The position numbers and the translations under genes were made by a program. From contig JAIBCI010000110.1 in the NCBI GenBank assembly GCA_019694255.1, forward strand, positions 16,900 through 80,899: a DNA stretch of 64,000 nucleotides, read 5' to 3'. Under the pieces are notes generated by a model, which was not told the DNA's origin, made no database searches, and saw only the letters and a list, made by a program, of their open reading frames with translations. This document shows, piece by piece, positions 49,949-60,290 of this stretch (within the stretch, counting starts at the first letter, position 1; each line of letters opens with the position of its first letter). The stretch is from Saprospiraceae bacterium. GTDB lineage: Bacteria > Bacteroidota > Bacteroidia > Chitinophagales > Saprospiraceae.

Positions 49949-52900
49949 ATGAAGAAGCTGCTTTTATACCCCTCAATGCTATTGCTGCTAAATGTTTCAA
50001 CAAATGCTCAAGTAGTAGTCAAAGGTACTCTAAATTGGAACTTTGATGATCAAAATCAATCAGGCAAAATTCAATCAATATGGTTTAAAGGAGCAACCAA
50101 TTCAACTTCATTTAGCGGCCTTCCTATTTGGACATATAACCAAGAAATGCCAGACCGAACGATCGCAAGCTCATCAAGGCTCCAAGTATTAAAAGAAACA
50201 GAGATCAATCCTGTACTTATTTCACAAGATCTTAAGTCTGTCCTTCAGGATCATTATGACATCATTTTGCTGAATTGTGAAGCCAGGCATAAAAATTTTG
50301 CCAACATCCGGGTTACACCTTTACGTATAGCAGGAGGCAAGGTCATGGCACTACAAAGCATGGACATCCTTATTGAAAACGCGCCATCGATTTCAGCCTC
50401 TAATCCAGGTCCTGATTTTAAAAGAAATTCTGAATTAAAGGAAGGTCAGATCTATAAAATATCCGTTTCGCACCGTGGTCTTTTTAAATTGGATAAAAAT
50501 TTCTTTGAAAACAAACTAAAAGTGAATGTTGCCGGAATTGATCCGAGAAACATACGTCTTCTTGGCAATGGCGGCGCCATGCTGCCCGAATCCAACAGCG
50601 CTTTCCGCATTGATGATCTGGGCGAAAACCCAGTGCTTTTCAAAGGTGAGGATGATGGCATATTCAATGATGGAGATTATATGTTATTTTATGCCGATGG
50701 ACCGGATTCTGTAAATTACGACCCTGTCACCAAAGAAATGAAGTCCATAAAAAACATATATTCTTCAAAATCGTATTACTTCATCAAATTTGACGTCAGA
50801 CCTGGCAAAAGAATTTCCAAGATCGGCACGATACTTCAGACTAATTACACCACTTCAAGTAGTGTAGATTATTATCATCACGAAAAAGATCTCTCTAATT
50901 TATTGGACATTGACGAATGCAATCATGGTTCAGGACAGAAATGGTATGGCGAAGAACTCAGCAATACAAGGGAATTAAATCTTAGTCAGGAAGTACAACT
51001 GGATAATATTGATAAAAGCTTTCCTGCGGTTGTTTCTGCTGAGTTTGCATCAAGGGCTACACAGACCACCCAGTTGATAATCAATATTGACAATGCTTCC
51101 AAGTCGATGCCACTCGCCTCTTCTCCCTTTAGTTGTACATCCCGGTTTGCCGCCAATAACTATTTCAGACAGAATTTTGCAATAACAAGTGAAAGACCAA
51201 CAGTCAACATTTCTTTTCCTCAGACAGGAATCAACTCTGACGGCTGGCTTGATTATATAAATATCACTTTTACAAAAAGTCTCGAGTATAACAATACACC
51301 ACTCTTTATATTTGATCCGACTGCAACTTCATTTGCTACGACCAGATACAATATCCAACTAAGTTCAAACTTATCGGACATTATCTGCTGGAGAGTCACA
51401 GACATACTGAGCATTAGCGAAATCCCGGTTCAGAAATCCGTATTGAGTGCTTCATTTGCAGATGAATCCACATCCTATCAGCGATACATTCTATTTCAAC
51501 CTGAGGGTATAACCGAATCACCTGAATTCGAATCGGCTGTTGAAAACCAAAATATCCATGAGCTTGACAATGTGGATCTTGTGATCGTATATCACACCAG
51601 TTTGAAAAGGGAGGCTGAGCGTTTGCTGAAGCATAGAACGAATTTCAGCGGCCTAACGGGCGTCGCGGTGGACATGGCGCAGATCGCTAATGAATTTGGG
51701 TCAGGATCTAAGGATCCTTCCGCATTAAGGGATTTTGCAAGAATGCTTTATAGCCGCAACACAAAATTCAAGTATCTCCTTTTATTTGGAAGTGCCAGTT
51801 TTGATTACCGGCATTTGCTGAATAATGCCAAGGATTACGATTTAGTGCCCAGTTACCAGACTGCTGAATCACTGGATCCGATACTTGCTTATCCTTCAGA
51901 TGATTTCTTTGGACTTCTGGACCCTCAGGAGGGTGAGAATTTATCCGGCATGCTGGATATTGAGATCGGAAGATTACTTGCACGCGACCTTGAAGAGGCA
52001 GGCACAATAGTTGACAAAATCATCCGCTATGACACTGACCCTAAAGTCGAGTCTGACTGGAAGTTGAATATGCTGTTTCTTGGGGACGACGAAGATGGCA
52101 ATACACATATGTCAGGTGTTGATGATCTAGCCAATTATAATTCTTCGGATGCACCGTGGCTAAATCAGCATAAAGTCTATCTGGATGCGTACGAGCAAAT
52201 AAGTACGCCGGGAGGTGAACGATATCCCGATGTCAACCGCGCAATAACCGAAGAGGTATACCGGGGTGCTTTTGTTATGACTTATCTTGGCCATGGAGGA
52301 CCAACGGGCCTTGCCCAGGAACGTGTACTACAGGAAAACGATATTAAAACCTGGGACAATCAATACAAGAGCCCATTGTTGATTACAGCAACCTGTTCAT
52401 TTACACCATTTGATGACCCCCGAATTCTAAGTGCCGGAGAACTGACCCAAGATCAAACCAATGGCACCATAGCGCTGTTTTCCACGGTAAGGGCCGTTTA
52501 CGCGAGTGAAAATTATGCGTTGAGCCTCGCGACATTTGAAAAACTTTTTAAGAAGGATGCCAATGGTTACCCTACGCTTGGCGACATACTCCTCAGTGCA
52601 AAAAATGAAGTTCTTGGGGCCAACAGCCGTAAGTATTTTCTCTTTGGAGACCCATCCCAAAAGCTTGCCTATCCAAAATTTGAAGCAGAGGTAACATCAC
52701 TTAATGGCGCGCCACTCAACAATACAGACACTATTCGTGCACTCGAAAAAGTGACGCTCAAAGGTATTGTCAAAAACGCCGCAGGAAGTGTGCATAGCGA
52801 CTTTAATGGATTGATATTTGTAACCGTGTACGACAAACCAGTTAATCTGAAAACAAGGGGAAATAATGGTGGTGTGCAATTTAGTTATCAATTACAAAAG

Positions 52901-53767
52901 AACATATTGTTCAAAGGCGTATCGGATGTCACAAAAGGTGAGTGGTCAATTGAATTTTATGTTCCGAAAGACATCAACTACACTGTTGGAAAAGGTAAAA
53001 TAAGTCTTTACGCCACTAATCTTAAAGATGAGGATGCTGCGGGATATTCTGACAAGTTTTATGTAGGAGGCTATTCTAAAAACGGAATTAAGGATGACAA
53101 ACCTCCGGTCGTTAAGTTATATATGAATGACATACACTTTGTCAATGGAGGAATTACAAATGAGAATCCCAAAATATATGCAGAACTTTCAGATGATTTT
53201 GGAATAAACATTACCGGCAATAGTATTGGACATGATTTGGTTGCTGTTCTGGATAAAAATGAACAAAATCCGCTGTTACTAAATTCATTTTTTAATGCGA
53301 AGGCCAATGACTACAGTGAAGGCACGGTCAGTTTTCCACTTAAAAGTTTGGCACCAGGCAAACATTATCTTCATCTAAGCGCCTGGGACATTTCAAATAA
53401 TCAGGGATCTGCGGACATAGAATTTCAGGTCTTGTCGAGTGATGATGTTTTCATCGAAAAAGTTTTTAATTATCCTAACCCGTTTAATACAAGAACCCGA
53501 TTTCAATTCGAAACTAACTATATCAATCTTCCACTCGATATAACCATTCAGATACAAAGCATTTCTGGCAAGGTGGTCAAGACAATTCAGCAAAGAATCA
53601 CACCTGGTGGTTTTAGAATTGATGATATCGAATGGGATGGCCGTGATGATCTCGGCAACTTGTTGGCAAATGGTGTCTATCTCTACAGAGTTGGGTTATA
53701 TTCTTCAACAAAGGAAATCATACTATCACAGAAAAGTACTTATCAAAAATTAGTTATTCTGAGATAA
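49949..53767 (+). CDS. porU: Type IX secretion sortase PorU
   Basis: About 1272 residues from the ATG at 49949, where a signal peptide begins (MKKLLLYPSMLLLLNVSTNAQ). The middle is a gingipain-like C25 cysteine protease domain: catalytic His in TYLGHGGPTGL (about residue 782) and Cys in ITATCSFTPFDDP (about residue 816). The C-terminus is a beta-sandwich with NYPNPFNTRTRF and a FlgD-like LLANGVYLYRV strand. PorU removes the C-terminal sorting domain of exported proteins at the cell surface and joins them to anionic LPS. The gene is followed 103 bases later by porV. Confidence 0.95.
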   Translation: MKKLLLYPSMLLLLNVSTNAQVVVKGTLNWNFDDQNQSGKIQSIWFKGATNSTSFSGLPIWTYNQEMPDRTIASSSRLQVLKETEINPVLISQDLKSVLQDHYDIILLNCEARHKNFANIRVTPLRIAGGKVMALQSMDILIENAPSISASNPGPDFKRNSELKEGQIYKISVSHRGLFKLDKNFFENKLKVNVAGIDPRNIRLLGNGGAMLPESNSAFRIDDLGENPVLFKGEDDGIFNDGDYMLFYADGPDSVNYDPVTKEMKSIKNIYSSKSYYFIKFDVRPGKRISKIGTILQTNYTTSSSVDYYHHEKDLSNLLDIDECNHGSGQKWYGEELSNTRELNLSQEVQLDNIDKSFPAVVSAEFASRATQTTQLIINIDNASKSMPLASSPFSCTSRFAANNYFRQNFAITSERPTVNISFPQTGINSDGWLDYINITFTKSLEYNNTPLFIFDPTATSFATTRYNIQLSSNLSDIICWRVTDILSISEIPVQKSVLSASFADESTSYQRYILFQPEGITESPEFESAVENQNIHELDNVDLVIVYHTSLKREAERLLKHRTNFSGLTGVAVDMAQIANEFGSGSKDPSALRDFARMLYSRNTKFKYLLLFGSASFDYRHLLNNAKDYDLVPSYQTAESLDPILAYPSDDFFGLLDPQEGENLSGMLDIEIGRLLARDLEEAGTIVDKIIRYDTDPKVESDWKLNMLFLGDDEDGNTHMSGVDDLANYNSSDAPWLNQHKVYLDAYEQISTPGGERYPDVNRAITEEVYRGAFVMTYLGHGGPTGLAQERVLQENDIKTWDNQYKSPLLITATCSFTPFDDPRILSAGELTQDQTNGTIALFSTVRAVYASENYALSLATFEKLFKKDANGYPTLGDILLSAKNEVLGANSRKYFLFGDPSQKLAYPKFEAEVTSLNGAPLNNTDTIRALEKVTLKGIVKNAAGSVHSDFNGLIFVTVYDKPVNLKTRGNNGGVQFSYQLQKNILFKGVSDVTKGEWSIEFYVPKDINYTVGKGKISLYATNLKDEDAAGYSDKFYVGGYSKNGIKDDKPPVVKLYMNDIHFVNGGITNENPKIYAELSDDFGINITGNSIGHDLVAVLDKNEQNPLLLNSFFNAKANDYSEGTVSFPLKSLAPGKHYLHLSAWDISNNQGSADIEFQVLSSDDVFIEKVFNYPNPFNTRTRFQFETNYINLPLDITIQIQSISGKVVKTIQQRITPGGFRIDDIEWDGRDDLGNLLANGVYLYRVGLYSSTKEIILSQKSTYQKLVILR

Positions 53768-53870
53768 TAAATCCAAGCCTAATTCAGTTTAGTACCTGTT
53801 CTATTTAATATCCCTGTTTCGTTAAATATTATATTTTTTTTTAATTTAGCGCCTTCTTTAAATCAAAATC

Positions 53871-55100
53871 ATGCGGTTTTTATTCATTATCCTGACATTA
53901 TTCTTATCTATTATAAGTGCGGTTGGCCAGATATGGAACCCAATAAGACATTGTGTTGTAGATGCGTCTGGTGAATGTGTTTCCAATACGATCCTGACAG
54001 CCATGCCTTTTTTGAGAATCACTCCGGACGCCCGATCCGGCGCCCTGGGAGATGCGGGGGTCGCTCTTAGTGCAGACCCTAATGCGATCCACCATAATGC
54101 TGCTCGTCTGGCTTTTGCTGAACAAGACCTTAGTATTTCTGCAACGTTATCGCCATGGCTTAGAAATCTGGGTATTGATGATATTTATTTATTTTATCTG
54201 TCTGGTTATAAAAAAATTGACAAATTGCAAACCGCTGGAATGGCAATTCGCTACTTTTCACTTGGCTCAATTGACTTCAAAGATGAAAACGGTATGGATT
54301 TAGGAACAGGTCGACCCAACGAGTTTGAAGTGGTTGGCAGTTATGCCCGGAAGTTATCTCCAAATCTCAGCGCAAGCCTTAGTGCAAAATATGCCCGCTC
54401 TAGTCTGGCATCTAATAGAACGATTGGGGGTACACAGATTTATCCAGCCACGACTTTTGGCGCAGACCTTGGCGTATTTTATAAAGGAAAGCTGGGTGCC
54501 AGTGGACGATCAAACTATCTTAGCCTGGGTGGTTCTATAACCAATCTTGGTGCAAAAGTCTCCTATACCCGAAATACAGTAAAGGACTTTATTCCTACAA
54601 ACCTTGCCATAGGAGCTAATTACGAAATGAATTTTGATGACTATAATACACTCAATGCCATTTTTGACATTAATAAACTAATGGTACCTTCCCCTTGCCC
54701 AATTGGTGATTCAACTTGTTTTGATGTCAATAAGAACCGTATTGCGGATTATCGTGAAAAAGATCTTTTCACTGGCGTTTTTGGTTCTTTTACTGATGCA
54801 ACAGGAGGCTTTCGAGAAGAGCTCCAGGAATTGATGCTTTCATTTGGTTTAGAATACTGGTATGACAAAACCTTTGCCATAAGAATGGGCTACTTTCATG
54901 AAAACGCGCTAAAAGGTAACCGGAAGTTTTTTACACTGGGAACTGGTTTCAAGTATAATGTTTTTTCGATAAATCTTTCTTATCTGGTGCCCACAAACAT
55001 CACCAGAAGTCCCCTGGCCAACACCTTGCGCTTCTCATTTATTTTTGACCTTGGGGCCTTTCAAACTTCATCAGATGAAGGCACTGGCGCTGATCAATAA
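53871..55100 (+). CDS. porV: Type IX secretion outer-membrane shuttle PorV
   Basis: A 409-residue barrel protein (signal peptide to about 20). The mature start CVVDASGECVSNTILTAMPFLRITPDARSGALGDAGVALSAD is diagnostic of PorV/LptO. PorV takes secreted proteins from the SprA translocon to PorU. A TAATTTAG sequence about 25 bases before the ATG is one base off the -7 consensus. In other Bacteroidota a cytidine deaminase gene often follows porV; here RNase P RNA does. Confidence 0.93.
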   Translation: MRFLFIILTLFLSIISAVGQIWNPIRHCVVDASGECVSNTILTAMPFLRITPDARSGALGDAGVALSADPNAIHHNAARLAFAEQDLSISATLSPWLRNLGIDDIYLFYLSGYKKIDKLQTAGMAIRYFSLGSIDFKDENGMDLGTGRPNEFEVVGSYARKLSPNLSASLSAKYARSSLASNRTIGGTQIYPATTFGADLGVFYKGKLGASGRSNYLSLGGSITNLGAKVSYTRNTVKDFIPTNLAIGANYEMNFDDYNTLNAIFDINKLMVPSPCPIGDSTCFDVNKNRIADYREKDLFTGVFGSFTDATGGFREELQELMLSFGLEYWYDKTFAIRMGYFHENALKGNRKFFTLGTGFKYNVFSINLSYLVPTNITRSPLANTLRFSFIFDLGAFQTSSDEGTGADQ

Positions 55101-55119
55101 CCACCAAATATTTAAAATT

Positions 55120-55497
55120 GGATGCGGATATCTGTAAGCCGGATTCTGTAATCCTTACGGACCTTCTATCATTTATCTGGGATCTTAATCACTTAAGACC
55201 TCAATCTGCCTACCCTTCCGCCGGCCTGAACCTGTCCGGGGAACAAACTATTGCTAGTTAGCGGATTTATTTGGCATTTCAACTTGCAAGGTTTATCCGA
55301 TGCATTTATTACTAAATGCGCCTGTGCGCTCTTACCACACATTTTCACCCTTATCCTGCTAGGCAGGACGGTTATTTTCTGTGACACTTTCTATCATTCT
55401 CTCGAATGTCCACCAGTTAGGTGGTGCAACTCCCGACGTTGTCCGGACTTTCCTCACCAGGCGCGAGACCTGGCGCGATAGAACAATACCCGCATCC
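55120..55497 (-). ncRNA. rnpB: RNase P RNA (bacterial class A type)
   Basis: On the minus strand the ends GGATGCGG (55497-55490) and CCGCATCC (55127-55120) pair as helix P1. Conserved cores are present: GAGGAAAGTCCGGAC near the 5' side, ACAGAAAA with its following purines, and the 3' AGAATCCGGCTTACA block. The RNA is the catalytic part of RNase P, which trims tRNA 5' ends. Length is about 378 bases, normal for the class. ORFs inside it are accidental. Confidence 0.95.
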
Positions 55498-55502
55498 GGA
55501 TC

Positions 55503-55510
55503 CAAAGATA
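55503..55510 (-). promoter_or_regulatory. Putative promoter of rnpB, within an 8-bp palindrome
   Basis: Minus-strand TATCTTTG stands five bases before the RNA 5' end, the right place for a -7 box. A perfect hairpin ATATCAAA-AGCC-TTTGATAT (55508-55527) overlaps its upstream side. Confidence 0.5.
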
Positions 55511-55567
55511 TCAAAAGCCTTTGATATTGTTTGTATTATAATTTAATATAATACATAACTTTACACT

Positions 55568-58500
55568 GTGAAAGAGATTTTAGAAATATCTCCCGCACAT
55601 AGCCCATGGCTTAAACTATGGTTTATTGGGCTGATTCTTTTGTTTTTGGGCAAAACCTATGAACATTATTATTTGCTCTTTGGCCATGATCATGGACATG
55701 TACTTGCCCGTTCAGCAATGGATGATATCCGAAGCATTGAGTCAACACACGAGCAACTTGTTCGCAAAATTCCGTCTCTAAAAGACGACTATGCTGATTT
55801 TCAGAAATTACTGTTTAAGCTAGATCAGATGATTAGGCAGCAAAAGGATCTGTCAGACCGCCACATCATCATATGCAAGGATGGATCTCCAAAGTACTGG
55901 AATGCAGATGAGACGTTTTTTGACAACAACTGGGCGTCATGTAATGACGATCAGGGCAAAGGGTTCTTTTCAGTCAAAGACCAATACTACTATGGAATAA
56001 AATCGCCATTAAAATTAGGTGATGTTTCGGTTTGCTTCATTGATTACAAAAAAATACTTGACAAGGAATCACTGCCTGCAGATTTTTCAATCACCAATAA
56101 TCGTAGCGACAGCTCACAACTCAAATTACTGGACTCGACCGGAAAAAGTGTAGGATTTATTTATAATGCCGGAACGGCATTATCAACTTACTATTCCAAT
56201 TTTCTATTGGCGTTCTATCTCTTCGTTTTATTATTATTATCCATTCCGTTTCATTATTTTTCAAGGTATTTTTTCGATCTTAAAAGTTACTCCTGGGGTT
56301 TTTTAATCTGGCTTACAGGAATTCTCATGATCATCAGTATTTCGCAGTGGATGATCCATGATACCAATTTTTATGACAGTTTTCTGACCCATAGCAAGAT
56401 TCAAACCAGCCTAAAAACATATACTTTTTTTGAGTTCCTCGTACTCGCAGGAATGGCATTTCACATGGCCTATTTCTGGCATAATTACTATCCTATACAC
56501 GCATTAGAATATCAAAACAATTTATATAATCCACGGTGGATTATACCAGTATTTAATTATATCGGTATTCTGCTGAGTCTTTCAATATACTGCACCACAT
56601 TTAAATCTATTTTTGGCAAGTCAGCATTTTATCTTGATATGGATCGGCTCGTATTTATGCCGATTGAGAATTACTTTCTAATTCTTTCACTGGTATTTAT
56701 TTTGTTATCTGTTTTTCTGATTTCACACAAACTAAATCAAAGCAGTCAAAGTTTTCATTTGCCATTCCGTCAACGTATGGCTGTGCAGGCGGCTGCATAT
56801 GTCATATTCTTTTTGATATATCCAGCTTTAAAGCTTGAAATCAGTGCATGGACTTTCCTAATCAGTAGCATTATAATAATTCTTTTACAAGAATTCTTTC
56901 TGGACTACAGCCAGAACAATATACTCTGGTTAATTTCCTGGATTATCATAGTAAGCTTCCTCACTTCCTCGCTGGTATTTCATTACCAGAATGTAAAAGT
57001 CAGAAATATAAAGTCAGAGCTTATAAATAATTTTATTCGCCAAAATTCAATAACAACAGATACGACTGGCAGTGCTTTTAATAAAGGACTTCCCGAACTC
57101 ATCCGGAATGCAAATGAAAATAATTTGAGTCTTGTCATTTTTGAAGACAACTACAGAAAATACAGTAACACTTTTTCTTATCCAGATGTATTCTGGGCCA
57201 AAAGGACTCTTGGAAATGACACGACCGCCAGTTCCAAGTCTGGTCGCAATGAAATGCTACTTACCAAAGCTAAACCGGATTATCTGATTATGCTGGGTCA
57301 TCAGATACCCGGAATTATTAAGGCGATATCACTTTTTTCCTACTTATTCACAGCTTTGATCATTCTGGCATACCTCACAAGCCTTGTCAATCAGAAATAC
57401 CGGATTCTTCCGGAGAGTCTCAGCCTAAAGATCAGCGAAAGACCTTCGCTTCGGAACAGGATACAATTTTATGTTATTCTGAGCATTGTATTTAGTTTTT
57501 TAACAATAGCGGTAATAACTGTATTTTTTACTAAAAAATCTGAAGAACAGATTTCAAATGAATCCCTTTCCAACAAGCTAAAATATTTTAGCCAGACCCT
57601 CGAGCGGTCGGTTCAAAATTACAAGAATCAAGATGATATAGAACTTACAATTCGTAATCAAGTCAGTGACTCATACACATTATTTGACTATAAAATTCAG
57701 TACTTTGATAATAATGGCTTTGAGATTCCGATGATTTCTTCAAACAAAGTTGAAGTATCGAAGCATCTGCTCTGCGATCCATTGTTCTACTTCCAGAATA
57801 ACAGAAGTCCCGATGAAGTCGCACTGAATAAATATTTAAGTGAGTCAGGGCTTGAAAGGGTCAGTGCGCTAAAGAACATACTGGTCAATAACCAGCGAGC
57901 TGGAATCATTAAAATGTCTACTGATATATCCACCAGCGCATCAGGACACAGTCGACTAGCCAATCTTATCAATACACTATTGAATATCTATGTATTTCTG
58001 TTTCTGATTTCGGCCAGTATGGCAACTTTTTTGGCTAATAGCATCACTTCACCATTAGAAGTCTTGAGCCGTAGAATCCGACAGATCAGGCTTGGAAAAA
58101 ACAATGAACCCCTTGAATGGAGTGGCAATGATGAAATCGGTGAATTGATAAATGATTACAACCGAATGGTTGATCAGTTGGACGAAAGCGCCAATCTTCT
58201 GGCCAAGTCCGAGAGGGACTCTGCATGGCGTGAAATGGCCAAACAGGTTGCGCACGAAATCAAGAACCCGCTCACTCCCATGAAACTCAATTTACAGTAT
58301 CTACAGCAGCAGATCAAATCCGGATCTGGATCAAATCAACAGGAACTGGTTAATGCTGTTGCAGATTCCATATTGGAACAAATCGAAGGTCTGACAAAGA
58401 TTGCCACAGAGTTTTCCAACTTCGCCCAAATGCCTAAGGCTGAGAATGAAAGAATTTTGATTAATGACCTCATTTCAAGTGTGCATGACTTATTCAGAAA

Positions 58501-58906
58501 AAGAGATGATATTGATATTTTATTAAAAATTCCGATTGATGAACTTTATGTTTTTTGTGACCGGTCGCAAATGATTAGGGTTTTGAATAATCTGATTAAT
58601 AATGCCATACAAGCCATTCCGGATGATCGAAGAGGAATGATCGATATCAAGCTCATTCGAAAAACCAATAAAGCGCTTATCTCCATACAGGATAATGGTA
58701 TTGGGATACCCGATGAGATGAAGGAAAAGATATTCCTTCCGAATTTTACAACAAAGACGAGTGGGACTGGTCTAGGACTTGCCATGTGTCAGCAGATTAT
58801 TGAATCGATCAATGGCGCTCTGTATTTTCATTCCAGTGAAGGATCCGGCACTACCTTTTATGTACAGATCCCACTCATGAAGTCCGAGCAGGATAACGAA
58901 CATTAA
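55568..58906 (+). CDS. Large multi-pass membrane histidine kinase (NtrY-like)
   Basis: A 1112-residue sensor kinase starting at GTG. It has one N-terminal helix, a periplasmic region of about 150 residues, then roughly ten further hydrophobic segments between residues 205 and 660, another helix pair around 635-810, a HAMP-like linker (ITSPLEVLSRRIRQIRLG), the HisKA box VAHEIKNPLTPMKL with phospho-acceptor His896, and an ATPase domain with N box NNLINNAIQAI (about 1005), G1 DNGIGIP and G2 GTGLGLAM. No response regulator lies beside it. Kinases of this size are known in the phylum; the signal is not known. Confidence 0.9.
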   Translation: MKEILEISPAHSPWLKLWFIGLILLFLGKTYEHYYLLFGHDHGHVLARSAMDDIRSIESTHEQLVRKIPSLKDDYADFQKLLFKLDQMIRQQKDLSDRHIIICKDGSPKYWNADETFFDNNWASCNDDQGKGFFSVKDQYYYGIKSPLKLGDVSVCFIDYKKILDKESLPADFSITNNRSDSSQLKLLDSTGKSVGFIYNAGTALSTYYSNFLLAFYLFVLLLLSIPFHYFSRYFFDLKSYSWGFLIWLTGILMIISISQWMIHDTNFYDSFLTHSKIQTSLKTYTFFEFLVLAGMAFHMAYFWHNYYPIHALEYQNNLYNPRWIIPVFNYIGILLSLSIYCTTFKSIFGKSAFYLDMDRLVFMPIENYFLILSLVFILLSVFLISHKLNQSSQSFHLPFRQRMAVQAAAYVIFFLIYPALKLEISAWTFLISSIIIILLQEFFLDYSQNNILWLISWIIIVSFLTSSLVFHYQNVKVRNIKSELINNFIRQNSITTDTTGSAFNKGLPELIRNANENNLSLVIFEDNYRKYSNTFSYPDVFWAKRTLGNDTTASSKSGRNEMLLTKAKPDYLIMLGHQIPGIIKAISLFSYLFTALIILAYLTSLVNQKYRILPESLSLKISERPSLRNRIQFYVILSIVFSFLTIAVITVFFTKKSEEQISNESLSNKLKYFSQTLERSVQNYKNQDDIELTIRNQVSDSYTLFDYKIQYFDNNGFEIPMISSNKVEVSKHLLCDPLFYFQNNRSPDEVALNKYLSESGLERVSALKNILVNNQRAGIIKMSTDISTSASGHSRLANLINTLLNIYVFLFLISASMATFLANSITSPLEVLSRRIRQIRLGKNNEPLEWSGNDEIGELINDYNRMVDQLDESANLLAKSERDSAWREMAKQVAHEIKNPLTPMKLNLQYLQQQIKSGSGSNQQELVNAVADSILEQIEGLTKIATEFSNFAQMPKAENERILINDLISSVHDLFRKRDDIDILLKIPIDELYVFCDRSQMIRVLNNLINNAIQAIPDDRRGMIDIKLIRKTNKALISIQDNGIGIPDEMKEKIFLPNFTTKTSGTGLGLAMCQQIIESINGALYFHSSEGSGTTFYVQIPLMKSEQDNEH

Positions 58907-58936
58907 ACCATCCACTCCACAAGGTGTTATAATGCT

Positions 58937-59401
58937 ATGTTTGTAAATATACTTGCTGTCGTTTTGGCATTTCTTGGAATGGAATTTATGGCTTGGTTTA
59001 CCCATAAATTTATTATGCATGGTATTCTGTGGTCCTGGCATGAAGATCACCATAAACCTGCAATGAAGCACGGGTTTTGGGAGAAAAATGACCGTTTTTT
59101 TCTTGTTTTTGCTATTCCGAGCTTTTTCTGTTATTTATTGGGTAGTTTAAACGAAAATTTGAGAATTCTGCTTTTTGTAGGAATTGGAATTTCAATTTAC
59201 GGTCTTGTATATTTTCTAATTCATGATGTATATATACACAAGCGATTCAACTGGTTTCGGCAGCTGGATAACTTTTATTCCAAAGCAATCCTGAGGGCTC
59301 ATGGTGCGCATCATGCTAAAGTAGAAAAAGAAGATGGAGAGTCTTTCGGGATGCTGCTGGTTCATCCCAAATATTATAGGTCTAGAAAAAGTAACAAATA
59401 A
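58937..59401 (+). CDS. crtZ: Beta-carotene hydroxylase (CrtZ type)
   Basis: A 154-residue di-iron membrane hydroxylase with the four histidine motifs of CrtZ: THKFIMH, HEDHH, HDVYIHKRF and HGAHH, and about four hydrophobic segments. It adds hydroxyl groups to the carotenoid rings, giving zeaxanthin-type pigments. No other carotenoid gene is in the window. It is 30 bases after the histidine kinase and ends two bases before sucD's stop on the other strand. Confidence 0.92.
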   Translation: MFVNILAVVLAFLGMEFMAWFTHKFIMHGILWSWHEDHHKPAMKHGFWEKNDRFFLVFAIPSFFCYLLGSLNENLRILLFVGIGISIYGLVYFLIHDVYIHKRFNWFRQLDNFYSKAILRAHGAHHAKVEKEDGESFGMLLVHPKYYRSRKSNK

Positions 59402-59403
59402 AA

Positions 59404-60285
59404 TTACCTGGAGGCATTCTCCATTACTTCTCTCATTTTTTTACCGATTTGACTGGGTGAGTCAACAACGTGTATTCCACATTCACTCATGATTTTGATT
59501 TTGGCATCCGCTGTATCAGCAGCACCGCCAATAATTGCACCTGCATGTCCCATTTTTCGGCCTTTGGGCGCAGTTTTTCCTGCAATAAATCCTACTACAG
59601 GCTTCGTCCCGAAATCCCTGATCCACAAAGCTGCTTCAGTCTCCATACTGCCTCCGATCTCACCGATCATAATAATTCCTTCGGTCTCATAATCTGACAT
59701 CAGCATCTGTATTGCCTGCAATGTGGTTGTTCCTGGTACGGGATCACCACCAATACCAATACAGGTAGACTGACCCATTCCCTCTTTCGTTACTTGATCG
59801 ACTGCCTCATAGGTAAGTGTTCCACTACGACTTACAATACCAATTTTCCCTTTTCGGTGAATAAAACCAGGCATTATTCCTACTTTGGCTTCTTCCGGGG
59901 TTATAACACCGGGACAGTTAGGACCTATTAGCACGCAGGGAAATTTACTGATGTAGTCTTTGACTTTGATCATGTCCTGTACCGGAATCCCTTCGGTAAT
60001 ACAAATAATGACTCTTATTCCTGCCTCAGCTGCTTCCATAATAGCATCAGCCGCAAATGCCGGGGGTACAAAAATAATACTTGTATCCGCCTGGACTTTG
60101 TCTACCGCTTCCTTAACGGTATTGAATACGGGTCTGTCGAGAAACATATCGCCACCTTTTCCAGGGGTCACTCCCCCAACCACCGGTGATCCATAGGCGA
60201 TCATTTGTTCCGCGTGGAAACTTCCTTCATGACCTGTTATTCCCTGAACGATGATCCGGGAATTTTTATTCACCAATACACTCAT
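59404..60285 (-). CDS. sucD: Succinate--CoA ligase alpha subunit
   Basis: A 293-residue SucD. It has the CoA-binding N-terminus ([21 protein letters not shown]), [12 protein letters not shown], and the phospho-histidine in [10 protein letters not shown]. With the beta subunit SucC it makes succinate and GTP or ATP in the TCA cycle. sucC is not present, so the subunits are encoded apart. It is the last gene of carA-eno-divIC-sucD, six bases after divIC. Confidence 0.95.
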   Translation of the reverse strand: MSVLVNKNSRIIVQGITGHEGSFHAEQMIAYGSPVVGGVTPGKGGDMFLDRPVFNTVKEAVDKVQADTSIIFVPPAFAADAIMEAAEAGIRVIICITEGIPVQDMIKVKDYISKFPCVLIGPNCPGVITPEEAKVGIMPGFIHRKGKIGIVSRSGTLTYEAVDQVTKEGMGQSTCIGIGGDPVPGTTTLQAIQMLMSDYETEGIIMIGEIGGSMETEAALWIRDFGTKPVVGFIAGKTAPKGRKMGHAGAIIGGAADTADAKIKIMSECGIHVVDSPSQIGKKMREVMENASR

Positions 60286-60290
60286 TCTAT

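Noticed and set aside
55193..55481. Short ORFs on both strands between porV and the kinase gene
   Set aside because: They lie wholly within the RNase P RNA gene, whose conserved motifs and P1 helix explain the sequence.
60206..60221. TGTTCCGCGTGGAAAC, similar to a parS site
   Set aside because: At least three positions differ from the palindromic consensus and it encodes conserved SucD residues (SFHAEQ), so it is most likely coincidental.
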